This document shows, piece after piece, positions 24,849 through 33,236 of a stretch of 51,007 nucleotides of DNA. The DNA comes from Candidatus Ventrenecus stercoripullorum (GTDB lineage Bacteria; Bacillota_I; Bacilli_A; RF39; UBA660): the NCBI GenBank assembly GCA_018712835.1, contig DVGF01000061.1, positions 1 through 51,007 on the forward strand, written 5' to 3'. Under the pieces are notes generated by a model. The model was not told the origin of the DNA and did not search any database. It worked only from the letters and a program-made list of their open reading frames with translations. Position numbers and translations under genes: made by a program. Every line of letters starts with the position of its first letter. Position 1 is the stretch's first letter.

Positions 24849-26894
24849 ATGAATGGTAATGAAAATGATGCATTAGAACAATCAGAAAATGAGTCCATCC
24901 CAGAAGGTGTCCAAGAGGAGTTAGATAGTCAAGCCGAGAATCCACAAACTCCAGCTCAGAATCCTGTTTCTATGGTTTTAGATACTGCTGGAAAAGAAGC
25001 AGTGGTGAGTGGATCTAAGAAAGCAATTGCTATGTTATTAAAAAAGAAGTTTCTTTTTGTTGCATTGATTGCTGGAGGAGCTCTTATTTTAATTATTATT
25101 CTTTTTGCTGTTATGGATTCTTCTGGTGTTGATGATTATGTTTTTCAAGAACCGTTGTGTGAAACTGTGACAGTTCATTATGATCCTTATGGTCCAGGAG
25201 AAGAAGAGACGTTTACAATGGATTTGGAGGATTATGTTAAGTCTGCTGTTTATGCTTACACAAGAGATTTAACCACATCTACTGCTAGTACGTATCATTT
25301 GTATTTTTCGTTATCTGTTGCACTTAGAAACGAAGCAATGACACATGATTGTGAAGTCACGTATCGTAATATGGAAATTCCAAGAACGGTTGGAGAAGTA
25401 GATTATTATTTTGATACAGCCATTGAAAATTCTTATGGAATTGCTATGGTCGATGAAAATGAAGAGTTTATTGAAACTACTGTATCTAGTTTTTGTTGGA
25501 GTAGTCAGGGTACGGTGACAGATATTTTTGAAGAAGAAATGCCTGGCTATACTTTATATCAACCTGGAGGTATGGGAGTTCCAAATGATTTTGTGGCACC
25601 TTATTTTGATAATCCTGTTTATCAGAATTGTGAATGTAATTTAGATACAGGAGTAGAAACGATTACAGAGCGTGAGTATAATAATCAAGATCAATGTTAT
25701 ATGTACTGGTATACGGAGGAAGAACTAGAAGATGGTTCGATTCAGTATCATTATTACCGGGAATATCAACACCAAGATCATGCTGATCCCGTTGGATATA
25801 GTTTGTATGCTGCTAATTATTTACTTCGTACTGGAAGTAATTATACACAGATACTTAAGTATTTTTATGGAGAAGATATTTTGCTTCGAACAACGCAAGA
25901 AGAAAATACGGAGCCGGATGGAGATTGGAATTCTTTTAATAATAGTAGTTGTATGTGGTGGCCAATTGGAAGTAATGAAACTACACGAGTTGATGGATCA
26001 TTAGTTGCTAATGGTACACCGGCTACGGTTAGAATTACAAGTGATTATGGACCACGTGATGCTCCAACTGCGACTGCAAGTAGTTATCATTATGCAATTG
26101 ATATAGGTGGAGGAGTAGAAGGACAAACTAATATAATTGCCGCGGCTTCTGGTACAGTGGTTGCAGCAAATAATGTTTGTGTTGCTGGGCATAGCGAATG
26201 CGGGGGACGTTTAGGAAATTATGTAAGAATCATGCATAGTGATGGAACTATTACTCGGTATGGACACATGCAAGATGTTTATGTCAATGTTGGAGATAAT
26301 GTTATACAAGGGCAAGTGATTGGAACTATGGGGAATACCGGAGATTCAACTGGGCCACATTTGGATTTTCAAGTTTTAGTTAATGGAGAGGCAGTGAATC
26401 CTTTGGATTATGTTGATCCTAGTAATCCACGTAAATTGTGTGTACCAATTATAGCTAATGGTGAAGGTGATCAACAAACAGTTTGTTTAAATTTATTATC
26501 TTATGGTAGTGGTTATTCTATTAATGCTCTTACGGGAATTCTAGCCAATATACAAGCTGAAAGTGGCTTTAATCCACAAGCTCTAAATTCTAGTAGTGGA
26601 GCATATGGTTTAGTACAATGGTTAGGTGGTAGAAAAACTGGAGTTATGAATGCTTGTGGAGCTAGTTCTTCTAATGAAGAATATATTAGTTGTCAAGTAA
26701 GTTATATTTTCCAAGAGTTATCATCTTCAGAACGAAATGCTAATTCCTATTTATTACGTGATGCATCTGCATCCGATATGGCTTATTACTTCTGTCAATA
26801 TTATGAGCGACCTGAAGAGGGAGTTTGTTCTTCTGGAACACGGCAGGGTTATGCTAATGATTTATTACCTTATGTAACCAATGGTTGTCAATAA
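24849..26894 (+). CDS. membrane-anchored multi-domain cell-wall hydrolase (SpoIID-like + M23 + phage-tail-type lysozyme)
   Basis: 681 residues. A cytosolic head (1-72, Gln/Glu-rich) precedes one membrane segment (about 73-95). A SpoIID/LytB-like region (about 100-345) follows, ending in GYSLYAANYLLRTGSNYTQI and a Tyr-rich IL-KYFYG motif. Next is an M23/LytM-type peptidase (about 395-525) with H414 and D418 in HYAID and a central YGHM. Last is a lysozyme-like domain (about 545-678) with NIQAESGFNPQAL, as in phage tail lysozymes and conjugative CwlT-like proteins. The HxH motif of M23 reads H504-L-D506, so one usual zinc ligand is Asp. The layout suits local wall opening for a trans-envelope machine. 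Confidence 0.8.
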   Translation: MNGNENDALEQSENESIPEGVQEELDSQAENPQTPAQNPVSMVLDTAGKEAVVSGSKKAIAMLLKKKFLFVALIAGGALILIIILFAVMDSSGVDDYVFQEPLCETVTVHYDPYGPGEEETFTMDLEDYVKSAVYAYTRDLTTSTASTYHLYFSLSVALRNEAMTHDCEVTYRNMEIPRTVGEVDYYFDTAIENSYGIAMVDENEEFIETTVSSFCWSSQGTVTDIFEEEMPGYTLYQPGGMGVPNDFVAPYFDNPVYQNCECNLDTGVETITEREYNNQDQCYMYWYTEEELEDGSIQYHYYREYQHQDHADPVGYSLYAANYLLRTGSNYTQILKYFYGEDILLRTTQEENTEPDGDWNSFNNSSCMWWPIGSNETTRVDGSLVANGTPATVRITSDYGPRDAPTATASSYHYAIDIGGGVEGQTNIIAAASGTVVAANNVCVAGHSECGGRLGNYVRIMHSDGTITRYGHMQDVYVNVGDNVIQGQVIGTMGNTGDSTGPHLDFQVLVNGEAVNPLDYVDPSNPRKLCVPIIANGEGDQQTVCLNLLSYGSGYSINALTGILANIQAESGFNPQALNSSSGAYGLVQWLGGRKTGVMNACGASSSNEEYISCQVSYIFQELSSSERNANSYLLRDASASDMAYYFCQYYERPEEGVCSSGTRQGYANDLLPYVTNGCQ

Positions 26895-26914
26895 TTGGAA
26901 GAGGAGAGAAATTT

Positions 26915-27805
26915 ATGACTAGAGAATCAAAAGTAAAAACTGGTATAGTAATTGGAGTTATGATTTTTCTTGTTGCAATATGTATTGTGGTTATCGTCTT
27001 TCAAAAGGAACCAACTGTACAAGAACCTAATTTTGGACCAACTAGTCCACTGTCTATGTCTTTAGTGGATGAATATAGCACTTTTTTTGCTTTAAGTCGG
27101 GATGTCAATCAATATTTTACTTATGTTAGAGAAGCAAATAGCGAGGCAGTGTACTCGATGCTTTATTCACGATATATTGATGAAAATCAATTGACAGAAT
27201 CTAATGTATTAGACACTGTTACGTTAGAAAATCCAGATCAATATTTTCAAGCTAAAAATATTTATTATCAGGAATTTAATGGTAATTATTTATATTTAGT
27301 AGAAGGGGTTTTAATTGTCAATGAATTTGAAAATAATGTAGTTATTAATGATGATTATCAAATTTTTGTTATTGCTGATTATAATACTTTTTCTTTCGCA
27401 GTTTATCCTATTTTAAATACAGAAGAAATTACGAATCCTTTGGTAGAAGATCGTATTTCTATCCCTGTTAATAATTATAATAAATTGTTGACTACTGGGG
27501 TTATTAGTAGTGAGTATGTTTGCAATTTATATTATTCTAATTTTATTAGTCAAGTTTTTGAAAATGTAGGAGAGACTTATGATTTGTTATCTAGTTCTTT
27601 TAAAAATCAATATAACATAAATTCTTATACTAGTTATATGAGTGAGAGATTGTCGTTTATTTCTACAGAAGTTTCGAATTGTGATGTACATCTTGAAAAC
27701 GAAAAAAGAGTTTATACTGTTACTGATACAAATTCAAATCAATTTGTCTTTCGAGAAAAATCTATTATGAATTATGAAGTAGAATTTTCTTTCAATGCGG
27801 GATAA
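26915..27805 (+). CDS. membrane-anchored protein of unknown function, possibly VirB8/TcpC-like
   Basis: 296 residues from the ATG at 26915 (AGGAGAG upstream); a longer frame from 26885 overlaps the hydrolase. One N-terminal membrane segment (about 9-31), then an extracytoplasmic region of alternating helices and strands that could be two similar ~110-residue lobes, the second beginning near residue 190. That architecture resembles TcpC/VirB8 proteins of Gram-positive conjugation systems, which carry tandem NTF2-like domains. This is by layout only, with no sequence motif. Position between a wall hydrolase and a VirD4 ATPase supports a role in the same complex. Confidence 0.6.
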   Translation: MTRESKVKTGIVIGVMIFLVAICIVVIVFQKEPTVQEPNFGPTSPLSMSLVDEYSTFFALSRDVNQYFTYVREANSEAVYSMLYSRYIDENQLTESNVLDTVTLENPDQYFQAKNIYYQEFNGNYLYLVEGVLIVNEFENNVVINDDYQIFVIADYNTFSFAVYPILNTEEITNPLVEDRISIPVNNYNKLLTTGVISSEYVCNLYYSNFISQVFENVGETYDLLSSSFKNQYNINSYTSYMSERLSFISTEVSNCDVHLENEKRVYTVTDTNSNQFVFREKSIMNYEVEFSFNAG

Positions 27806-27843
27806 TTTATAGTATAATAGTTAGGAATTGGGAGGAATTAGCT

Positions 27844-30075
27844 ATGAAATTTCGTGTTTCTTCAAAAGATTTTATTATATTTGTTCTCTTTTGTATTTTT
27901 CTACTTTATTTATGTGCAATTGCTGTTTTGAATTTTTCATCTTTTGCGGATGATGGAACATTTTATGGCTTAAATCCATTTCTTGCATTTACGGGTGATT
28001 ACATTTTACTTACTTTGTTTATGTTTGCGATTGCTCTAGTTATTATATTTTCTAGTGTTTCTTCTTATATTTTTGATAAAGATAAAAGTTCTAAGAAATT
28101 TTTGACGATTGGAGAAAAAGAAGAAAAAGGATATTCTAGATGGGCAAAGGATAAAGAAATTAAGGAATCAAAGGATGTTGTTCATGTAAAAGCTATTGAT
28201 CAACATGTAGAAGGTGCAGGAGTTCCTTTAATTAATAATGGGACAGATATTTGGGTAGATAATTCTGAGTATCATACAATGATTATTGGTTCTACTGGTT
28301 CTGGTAAAACAGAATGTATTGTTAAACCAATGGTAAATCTTTTGGCTAAAAAAGGTGAGAGTATGATTATCAATGACCCTAAGGGGGAATTATACAAGTA
28401 CTGTGGCGATTATTTAAAAGGTCAAGGATATAATATAGTTGTTTTAAATTTCCGTGATCCGGATGAAGGAAATTCTTGGAACCCGCTTACGATGCCTTAT
28501 TATTATTTTAAAAATGGAAATTTGGATAAGTCTACGGAACTTTTAGAGGATATCGCTAATAATATTTTGGTGGATCCTAAGAATAAAGACTCTGCGTTCT
28601 GGGAAAAATCTGGTGCTGATTATTTTTCTGGATTAGCATTAGGATTGTTTCGAGATGGTAAAGAAGAAGAAATCAATTTAAACTCGATTAATTTAATGAG
28701 TACGGATGGAGAAGATAGACTAGGAGCTAAAACTTTTATTCAGGAATATTTTAATTTGAAAGGTTCAACTTCTCCAGAGTATATCTTTGCGTCTACGACA
28801 TTTAATGCTCCTAATGAAACCAAGGGTGGTATTTTATCTACTTTTAGGCAGAAAATTCGTATTTTTGCTTCTCGTGAAAAACTTTCTGAAATGCTTTCTT
28901 ATAGTGATTTTGATATGCGAAGTATTGGAGAAAAAAAGACAGCTGTTTTCTTAATTATTCATGATGAAAAAACTACTTATCATAGTCTACTTACTGTATT
29001 TTTAAAGCAATGTTATGAAACTTTGGTTGAGGTTGCTCAGTCAAATGGGGGGAAGCTTACTTATCGAACTAACTTTATTTTGGATGAATTTGCAAATATG
29101 CCTCCTTTATCTGATGTGGATGCGATGGTATCTGCTGCTCGTAGTAGAAATATAAGATTTTCTTTTATCATTCAAAACTTTGCTCAATTAAATGATGTTT
29201 ATGGAAAAGAAGTTGCGGCTACCCTTCGTGGTAACTGTGGTAATACTATTTATTTGATTAGTACTGAAATGGCAGCGTTAGAGGAGATTAGTAAGATGTG
29301 TGGAGAAGTGAAAAGTAAGGAAAAAGATAAGACGGCTTCGACACCACTTGTTACAGTTACTGATTTACAGAAAATGAAACTTTTTCAAGCTATTATTATG
29401 CGTATTCGTATGAGTCCATTTAAAACCCAATATGAACCAGATTTTAAAATTAATTGGGGAATTGATAGAAAGGAACTAGCTTTTCCACATCGTGAACATC
29501 GGCCAATTGCTATGTTTGATTTGAAAACTTATGTTTCTGAGGCGAAGAGAAAACAAATGATGGAAAATGCCTCAAATGGTTCGGGTGGTATGGATAATTC
29601 TTTCAATCCATTTATGCCTAATTCTATGTCGGGAATGAGTAATCCGTTTCTTGGAGGAATGGGTGGTATGAATTCCATGAATCATATGGGGCCTGGAAGT
29701 ATGAGAAATCCTATGTCTTCTAATTCTATGGATATGCCTCAGAAGCCACTTTCTAGCTTAACGAATGATGAAATTGATAAAATGATTGCAGATATTGATA
29801 AAAAGTTAAAAGAGTTAGATGAAGAAGAAGCAAGAGAAAAGGCTAAATTAGCTGAGAAGAAGTCTATGGAGTTACCAAAGATGGATGAGTCTGTTTCTAC
29901 GATACCAGCTACGGCGTCTTCTAGTATTATGAAAGAGCCAAAGGAAATTGAGACTCCAAAAGTTATCGAGGAAGAAAAACCAAAAATTAATGTGGATCGT
30001 GATTCCATTGTCATGAATGATAATATGATTACTGATGATGAATTTTTCGATGATTTCTTCGGCGATGATGAATAA
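27844..30075 (+). CDS. VirD4/TraG-type coupling protein ATPase
   Basis: 743 residues. Two N-terminal membrane segments (about 11-32 and 52-75) precede a hexameric RecA-like motor with Walker A GSTGSGKT (149-156), NDPKGE and Walker B ILDEFANMPPL (D414, E415). This is the type IV coupling-protein family, which recruits DNA or protein substrates to a secretion channel. After the motor comes a Met/Asn/Gly/Pro-rich low-complexity stretch (about 575-635), then a charged coiled-coil and an acidic C-terminus, unusual for TraG. TATAAT at 27813 and GGGAGG upstream of the ATG suggest its own promoter. No relaxase or VirB4 is in the window. A terminator follows. Confidence 0.88.
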   Translation: MKFRVSSKDFIIFVLFCIFLLYLCAIAVLNFSSFADDGTFYGLNPFLAFTGDYILLTLFMFAIALVIIFSSVSSYIFDKDKSSKKFLTIGEKEEKGYSRWAKDKEIKESKDVVHVKAIDQHVEGAGVPLINNGTDIWVDNSEYHTMIIGSTGSGKTECIVKPMVNLLAKKGESMIINDPKGELYKYCGDYLKGQGYNIVVLNFRDPDEGNSWNPLTMPYYYFKNGNLDKSTELLEDIANNILVDPKNKDSAFWEKSGADYFSGLALGLFRDGKEEEINLNSINLMSTDGEDRLGAKTFIQEYFNLKGSTSPEYIFASTTFNAPNETKGGILSTFRQKIRIFASREKLSEMLSYSDFDMRSIGEKKTAVFLIIHDEKTTYHSLLTVFLKQCYETLVEVAQSNGGKLTYRTNFILDEFANMPPLSDVDAMVSAARSRNIRFSFIIQNFAQLNDVYGKEVAATLRGNCGNTIYLISTEMAALEEISKMCGEVKSKEKDKTASTPLVTVTDLQKMKLFQAIIMRIRMSPFKTQYEPDFKINWGIDRKELAFPHREHRPIAMFDLKTYVSEAKRKQMMENASNGSGGMDNSFNPFMPNSMSGMSNPFLGGMGGMNSMNHMGPGSMRNPMSSNSMDMPQKPLSSLTNDEIDKMIADIDKKLKELDEEEAREKAKLAEKKSMELPKMDESVSTIPATASSSIMKEPKEIETPKVIEEEKPKINVDRDSIVMNDNMITDDEFFDDFFGDDE

Positions 30076-30107
30076 CCTAACGTATGTGGTGATGTTAGGT
30101 TTTTTTT
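30074..30107 (+). terminator. terminator after VirD4-type gene
   Basis: AACCTAAC (30074-30081) pairs with GTTAGGTT (30094-30101) and is followed by a run of T. Confidence 0.85.
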
Positions 30108-30177
30108 CTTCTCCTTTTTTGGGATATATATTATATGCAAAATAAAAAAAAGTGCATACTTTATCATAGGTGGTTGT

Positions 30178-30432
30178 ATGAAGAAGATTAAGTTACAAGA
30201 TTATAGTAAAAGTATGGGTACTTTGATTGATCTATCTAGTATGAATGATTTTTTGTTTGAGCATCATCCAGATGCAATTAATATTCCTTATCAGAGATTT
30301 ATGTTATACTATGATCGATATTTAACCAAGGACAAGGCTTATTATATTACTTGTTCTAAAGGAGTACATAGTGCACGGATGGTTAGTATGCTTGAATATT
30401 TTGGGTATAATGTGACCCAAGCTGTAAAATAG
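30178..30432 (+). CDS. small rhodanese-like domain protein
   Basis: 84 residues comprising a single minimal rhodanese module: LIDLS, INIPYQRF, then the active-site loop CSKGVHSAR with Cys at 59 and Arg at 67. It should carry sulfur as a persulfide, or simply transfer it, in the cytosol. AGGTGG precedes the ATG and the stop lies inside the following terminator, so it is monocistronic. It is shorter than GlpE (about 108), missing an N-terminal strand. Confidence 0.8.
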   Translation: MKKIKLQDYSKSMGTLIDLSSMNDFLFEHHPDAINIPYQRFMLYYDRYLTKDKAYYITCSKGVHSARMVSMLEYFGYNVTQAVK

Positions 30433-30451
30433 ATGAAAATCTATTTTTTTT
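30425..30451 (+). terminator. terminator after rhodanese gene
   Basis: AAATAGAT (30427-30434) with ATCTATTT (30439-30446) around GAAA, followed by T8. Confidence 0.8.
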
Positions 30452-30459
30452 CTGCTTAA

Positions 30460-30503
30460 AAAAAGGAAATTTGATTTTTTTTTGTAATAATTATAATAGA
30501 TGG
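30460..30503 (+). repeat. direct repeat / promoter cassette, copy 1
   Basis: Shares AAAAAAGGAAATTTGATTTT and GTAATAATTATAATAG with 31540-31583. It contains TTGATT (30471-30476), 15 bp, TATAAT (30492-30497) and drives the DUF1016 gene. Confidence 0.8.
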
Positions 30504-30511
30504 AGGAAAGT

Positions 30512-31555
30512 ATGAAACAAGAATTAATTTATGATGAAGTCAAATTTCAAGAAGTTTTTTCGGATATTAAGGAATTGGTTATTCATAGTCGGAATAAGGT
30601 TTATTCTACGGTAAATATAGAAATGCTTCATTTATATTGGAATATTGGCAAAATTATTATGAGTATCCAAAAAGGGAATGATAGAGCTTCTTATGGCGAA
30701 GCGTTACTTGATAAGCTATCTTTAAAATTAACTCAGGAATTTGGTAAAGGATTTTCATCAAGAAATTTGAGGACAATGAGAAAATTTTATGCTACATATC
30801 CAATTTGGAAGACAGTGTCGTCCAAATTGAGTTGGTCTCATTATTTAGAACTTATTAAAATTGATGAACAAGCTAAAAGAGATTTTTATTTTCATGAATG
30901 TATTGAAACGAGATGGAGTGTTCGAGAACTTCAAAGACAAATTGCTTCTTTATTATATGAACGGTTGGTATTATCTTCTGATAAAAAGAATGTTTTAGAG
31001 TATTCTAAACAAGGTCAACAATTACAGTCTAGCGCAGATTTAGTGAAAGATCCGTTTGTATTAGAGTTTTTAAATATAAAAGAGAATACTTCCTATTTAG
31101 AGACTGATTTGGAGAAGGAGATTTTAAATCATTTGAAAGAATTTTTATTGGAATTAGGAAAAGGATTTATGTTTGTGGGGTCTCAAGTTAGGATTACACT
31201 TGGAGAAGATCACTTTTATCCTGATTTAGTGTTTTATAATCGGTTATTGCATTGTTTTGTTATTATGGATTTAAAAATTGGTAAAGTAACTCATCAAGAT
31301 ATAGGGCAAATGCAGATGTATGTAAACTACTATGATAGAGAAATTAAGAAAGAAGATGAAAATTCAACTGTGGGTATTCTTCTTTCAACATCTCAAAACA
31401 AAACCATAGTAAAGTATACGTTACCAGTAAATAATCAAACTATTTTTTCTTCTACCTATAAACTACATTTGCCTACTGAAGAAGAACTTGTCGCAGCGAT
31501 TGAAGAAGAAAAGAAAAATTATGAATTAAATTGCATGATAAAAAAGGAAATTTGA
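30512..31555 (+). CDS. DUF1016/YhcG-family PD-(D/E)XK nuclease
   Basis: 347 residues from the ATG at 30512; the frame's earlier ATG at 30500 overlaps the GGAGG ribosome site. The N-terminal half is the DUF1016 helical domain (HLYWNIGKIIM, SSRNLRTMRKFY, LSWSHYLELI). The C-terminal half is a PDDEXK nuclease with FYPDLVFYN (Asp near 239) and IMDLKIGK (D-x-K near 254-256), then DIGQMQMYVNYYD. Such proteins occur in mobile and restriction-like contexts; the role of YhcG itself is poorly defined. The last six codons (MIKKEI) fall within the second copy of the direct repeat. Confidence 0.88.
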   Translation: MKQELIYDEVKFQEVFSDIKELVIHSRNKVYSTVNIEMLHLYWNIGKIIMSIQKGNDRASYGEALLDKLSLKLTQEFGKGFSSRNLRTMRKFYATYPIWKTVSSKLSWSHYLELIKIDEQAKRDFYFHECIETRWSVRELQRQIASLLYERLVLSSDKKNVLEYSKQGQQLQSSADLVKDPFVLEFLNIKENTSYLETDLEKEILNHLKEFLLELGKGFMFVGSQVRITLGEDHFYPDLVFYNRLLHCFVIMDLKIGKVTHQDIGQMQMYVNYYDREIKKEDENSTVGILLSTSQNKTIVKYTLPVNNQTIFSSTYKLHLPTEEELVAAIEEEKKNYELNCMIKKEI

Positions 31556-31583
31556 TTTTTTTTCGTAATAATTATAATAGGAG
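31540..31583 (+). repeat. direct repeat / promoter cassette, copy 2
   Basis: Second copy of the 30460-30503 repeat, with one extra C before GTAATAATTATAATAG. TTGATT (31552-31557), 15 bp, TATAAT (31573-31578). It begins inside the DUF1016 coding sequence and serves the RhuM-Fic gene. Confidence 0.8.
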
Positions 31584-31618
31584 GTATTGATCTTCTTAGA
31601 AAGGAATGGAATTTATCT

Positions 31619-32551
31619 ATGAAAAATGAAATTGTAATATTTGAAAATCAAGAAGTAAAACTTGAAGTGAATATGAAAGATGAAACTGTATGGCTTAATC
31701 GTGAACAATTAGCTACTTTATTTGATAGAGATATCAAAACAATCGGAAAACATATTAATAATATTTTAAAAGAAGAATTAGATGATTCAGTTATCGCAAA
31801 ATTTGCGACAACTGCTTCTGATGGAAAAACTTACCAAGTGGATTATTATAATTTAGATATGATAATAAGTATAGGTTATCGAGTAAAATCACAAAATGGT
31901 ATTATTTTTAGAAAATGGGCAACAAAAATCTTAAAAGATTTTATGATTAAAGGTTATGCTGTTAATGAACAACGATTGCATTATTTAGAGAAAACGGTTC
32001 AATTATTAGATATTGCAAATCGTGGTTATGAAAATACTGATTCTAAAGATAGTAAGGAAATATTAAGGGTTATCACAGAGTATACCAAAGCTCTTGATAT
32101 GCTTGATGATTATGATCATCGTTCTTTTAAGAAAATAAAAGGCAGAAAAAGTAGTGATATGATTACTTATCAAGAATGTTTGGATATTATTACTGATTTA
32201 CGGTTTCATGAGGAAAGTGATTTATTTGCTTTAGAAAGAAATAAAGGGTTAGAAGCAATTATTTGTAATATTTATCAAACCTTCAATGGCAATGATGTGT
32301 ATCCTACATTAGAAGAAAAAGCATCTAACTTTTTATATATGATAGTTAAAAATCATGTGTTTATAGATGGTAATAAAAGAATTGCCGCAACTTTATTCAT
32401 TTATTTTTTACAGTATTATGGCATGCTTTATGTTAATGGTATGCAGATTATTGATAATAATACATTAACGGCGTTGACACTTTTAATTGCAGAAAGTAAT
32501 CCAAAAGAAAAAGAAGTACTTATCGATTTAATTATGAATTTTTTAAATTAG
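31619..32551 (+). CDS. RhuM-like/Fic fusion protein
   Basis: 310 residues. The N-terminal ~115 residues are a RhuM-type DNA-binding-like domain (VWLNREQLATLFDRD, GYRVKSQNGIIFRKWA). After a helical linker, a Fic/Doc domain carries HVFIDGNKR at 246-254. The Fic consensus is HxFx(D/E)GNxR. The Lys before Arg, as in Doc (HxFxDANKR), could mean phosphotransfer rather than AMPylation. Fic enzymes modify hydroxyls on target proteins and often act as toxins. No separate antitoxin is obvious, so RhuM may be regulatory in cis, or the next gene may be a partner. AAAGGAATGG lies upstream of the ATG. Confidence 0.85.
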   Translation: MKNEIVIFENQEVKLEVNMKDETVWLNREQLATLFDRDIKTIGKHINNILKEELDDSVIAKFATTASDGKTYQVDYYNLDMIISIGYRVKSQNGIIFRKWATKILKDFMIKGYAVNEQRLHYLEKTVQLLDIANRGYENTDSKDSKEILRVITEYTKALDMLDDYDHRSFKKIKGRKSSDMITYQECLDIITDLRFHEESDLFALERNKGLEAIICNIYQTFNGNDVYPTLEEKASNFLYMIVKNHVFIDGNKRIAATLFIYFLQYYGMLYVNGMQIIDNNTLTALTLLIAESNPKEKEVLIDLIMNFLN

Positions 32552-32565
32552 GAAAGGAGATTTTT

Positions 32566-33156
32566 ATGGGAAGATATATTGGAAATGGACTTGCGACGAC
32601 CATTAGTATTAAAGGGCGTATGCCTGATTTTAAAATTTTAAATTATAAAAAGGAAATATTGGATGCCATGAGTAAAGTGATCGATTTAAATTTGTATGAT
32701 GTCACTGAATATACCTGTGGTATTGAGTTACATTTAAAAGTAGATTTGATAAATCAGTATTTAAAGGATTTATTAAGAGAGGTTTCTTTTAATGAAGAAC
32801 ATATTAATATTTTATTGCAATCTTATGAATATCAGAATCTTAATCAAATTGATTCTTTTTGGGATTGTGATTTTTCGGTTGCATTAGATAAAAATCAATA
32901 TTATGAATTAAAAGCGAATGGGTTAGAATTAGCGAAAGAAGAATGTTTATTACAAGAATGTTTTAACCAAGTTTATTTAAGAAATTGTAAAGATGATTTA
33001 CCAGTTAATATATCTGTTTGTCTTCTTCCTTTTGGAATGGACTATAGTAAAATAATAATGGAAGACGAAACATATTTGCTTTATCTTTTAAATATGGATT
33101 TAAAACGTTATCAAAATCCTTTATCTACTGCTTTTATTTATGGAATCATTGGTTAG
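32566..33156 (+). CDS. unknown protein following RhuM-Fic
   Basis: 196 residues, cytosolic, with no recognised domain. It begins MGRYIGNGLATTISIKGRMP and has several hydrophobic-aromatic helices. AGGAAAGGAG is 7 nt before the ATG, and it lies 14 bp after the RhuM-Fic stop, so it is probably in the same transcript. Antitoxin, immunity or modifying partner are all possible; nothing in the sequence decides. A short hairpin follows. Confidence 0.65.
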   Translation: MGRYIGNGLATTISIKGRMPDFKILNYKKEILDAMSKVIDLNLYDVTEYTCGIELHLKVDLINQYLKDLLREVSFNEEHINILLQSYEYQNLNQIDSFWDCDFSVALDKNQYYELKANGLELAKEECLLQECFNQVYLRNCKDDLPVNISVCLLPFGMDYSKIIMEDETYLLYLLNMDLKRYQNPLSTAFIYGIIG

Positions 33157-33178
33157 GTTTACAAAAATCTAACCTTTC
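33151..33178 (+). terminator. terminator after the unknown gene
   Basis: GGTTAG (33151-33156) with CTAACC (33169-33174), extended by a TTT/AAA pair; T-tract short (TTTC). Confidence 0.6.
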
Positions 33179-33236
33179 TTAATGAAAAATGTAAAAAACA
33201 ATAGTATAATAAGATTATGTTTAGCGGGTGATTATA

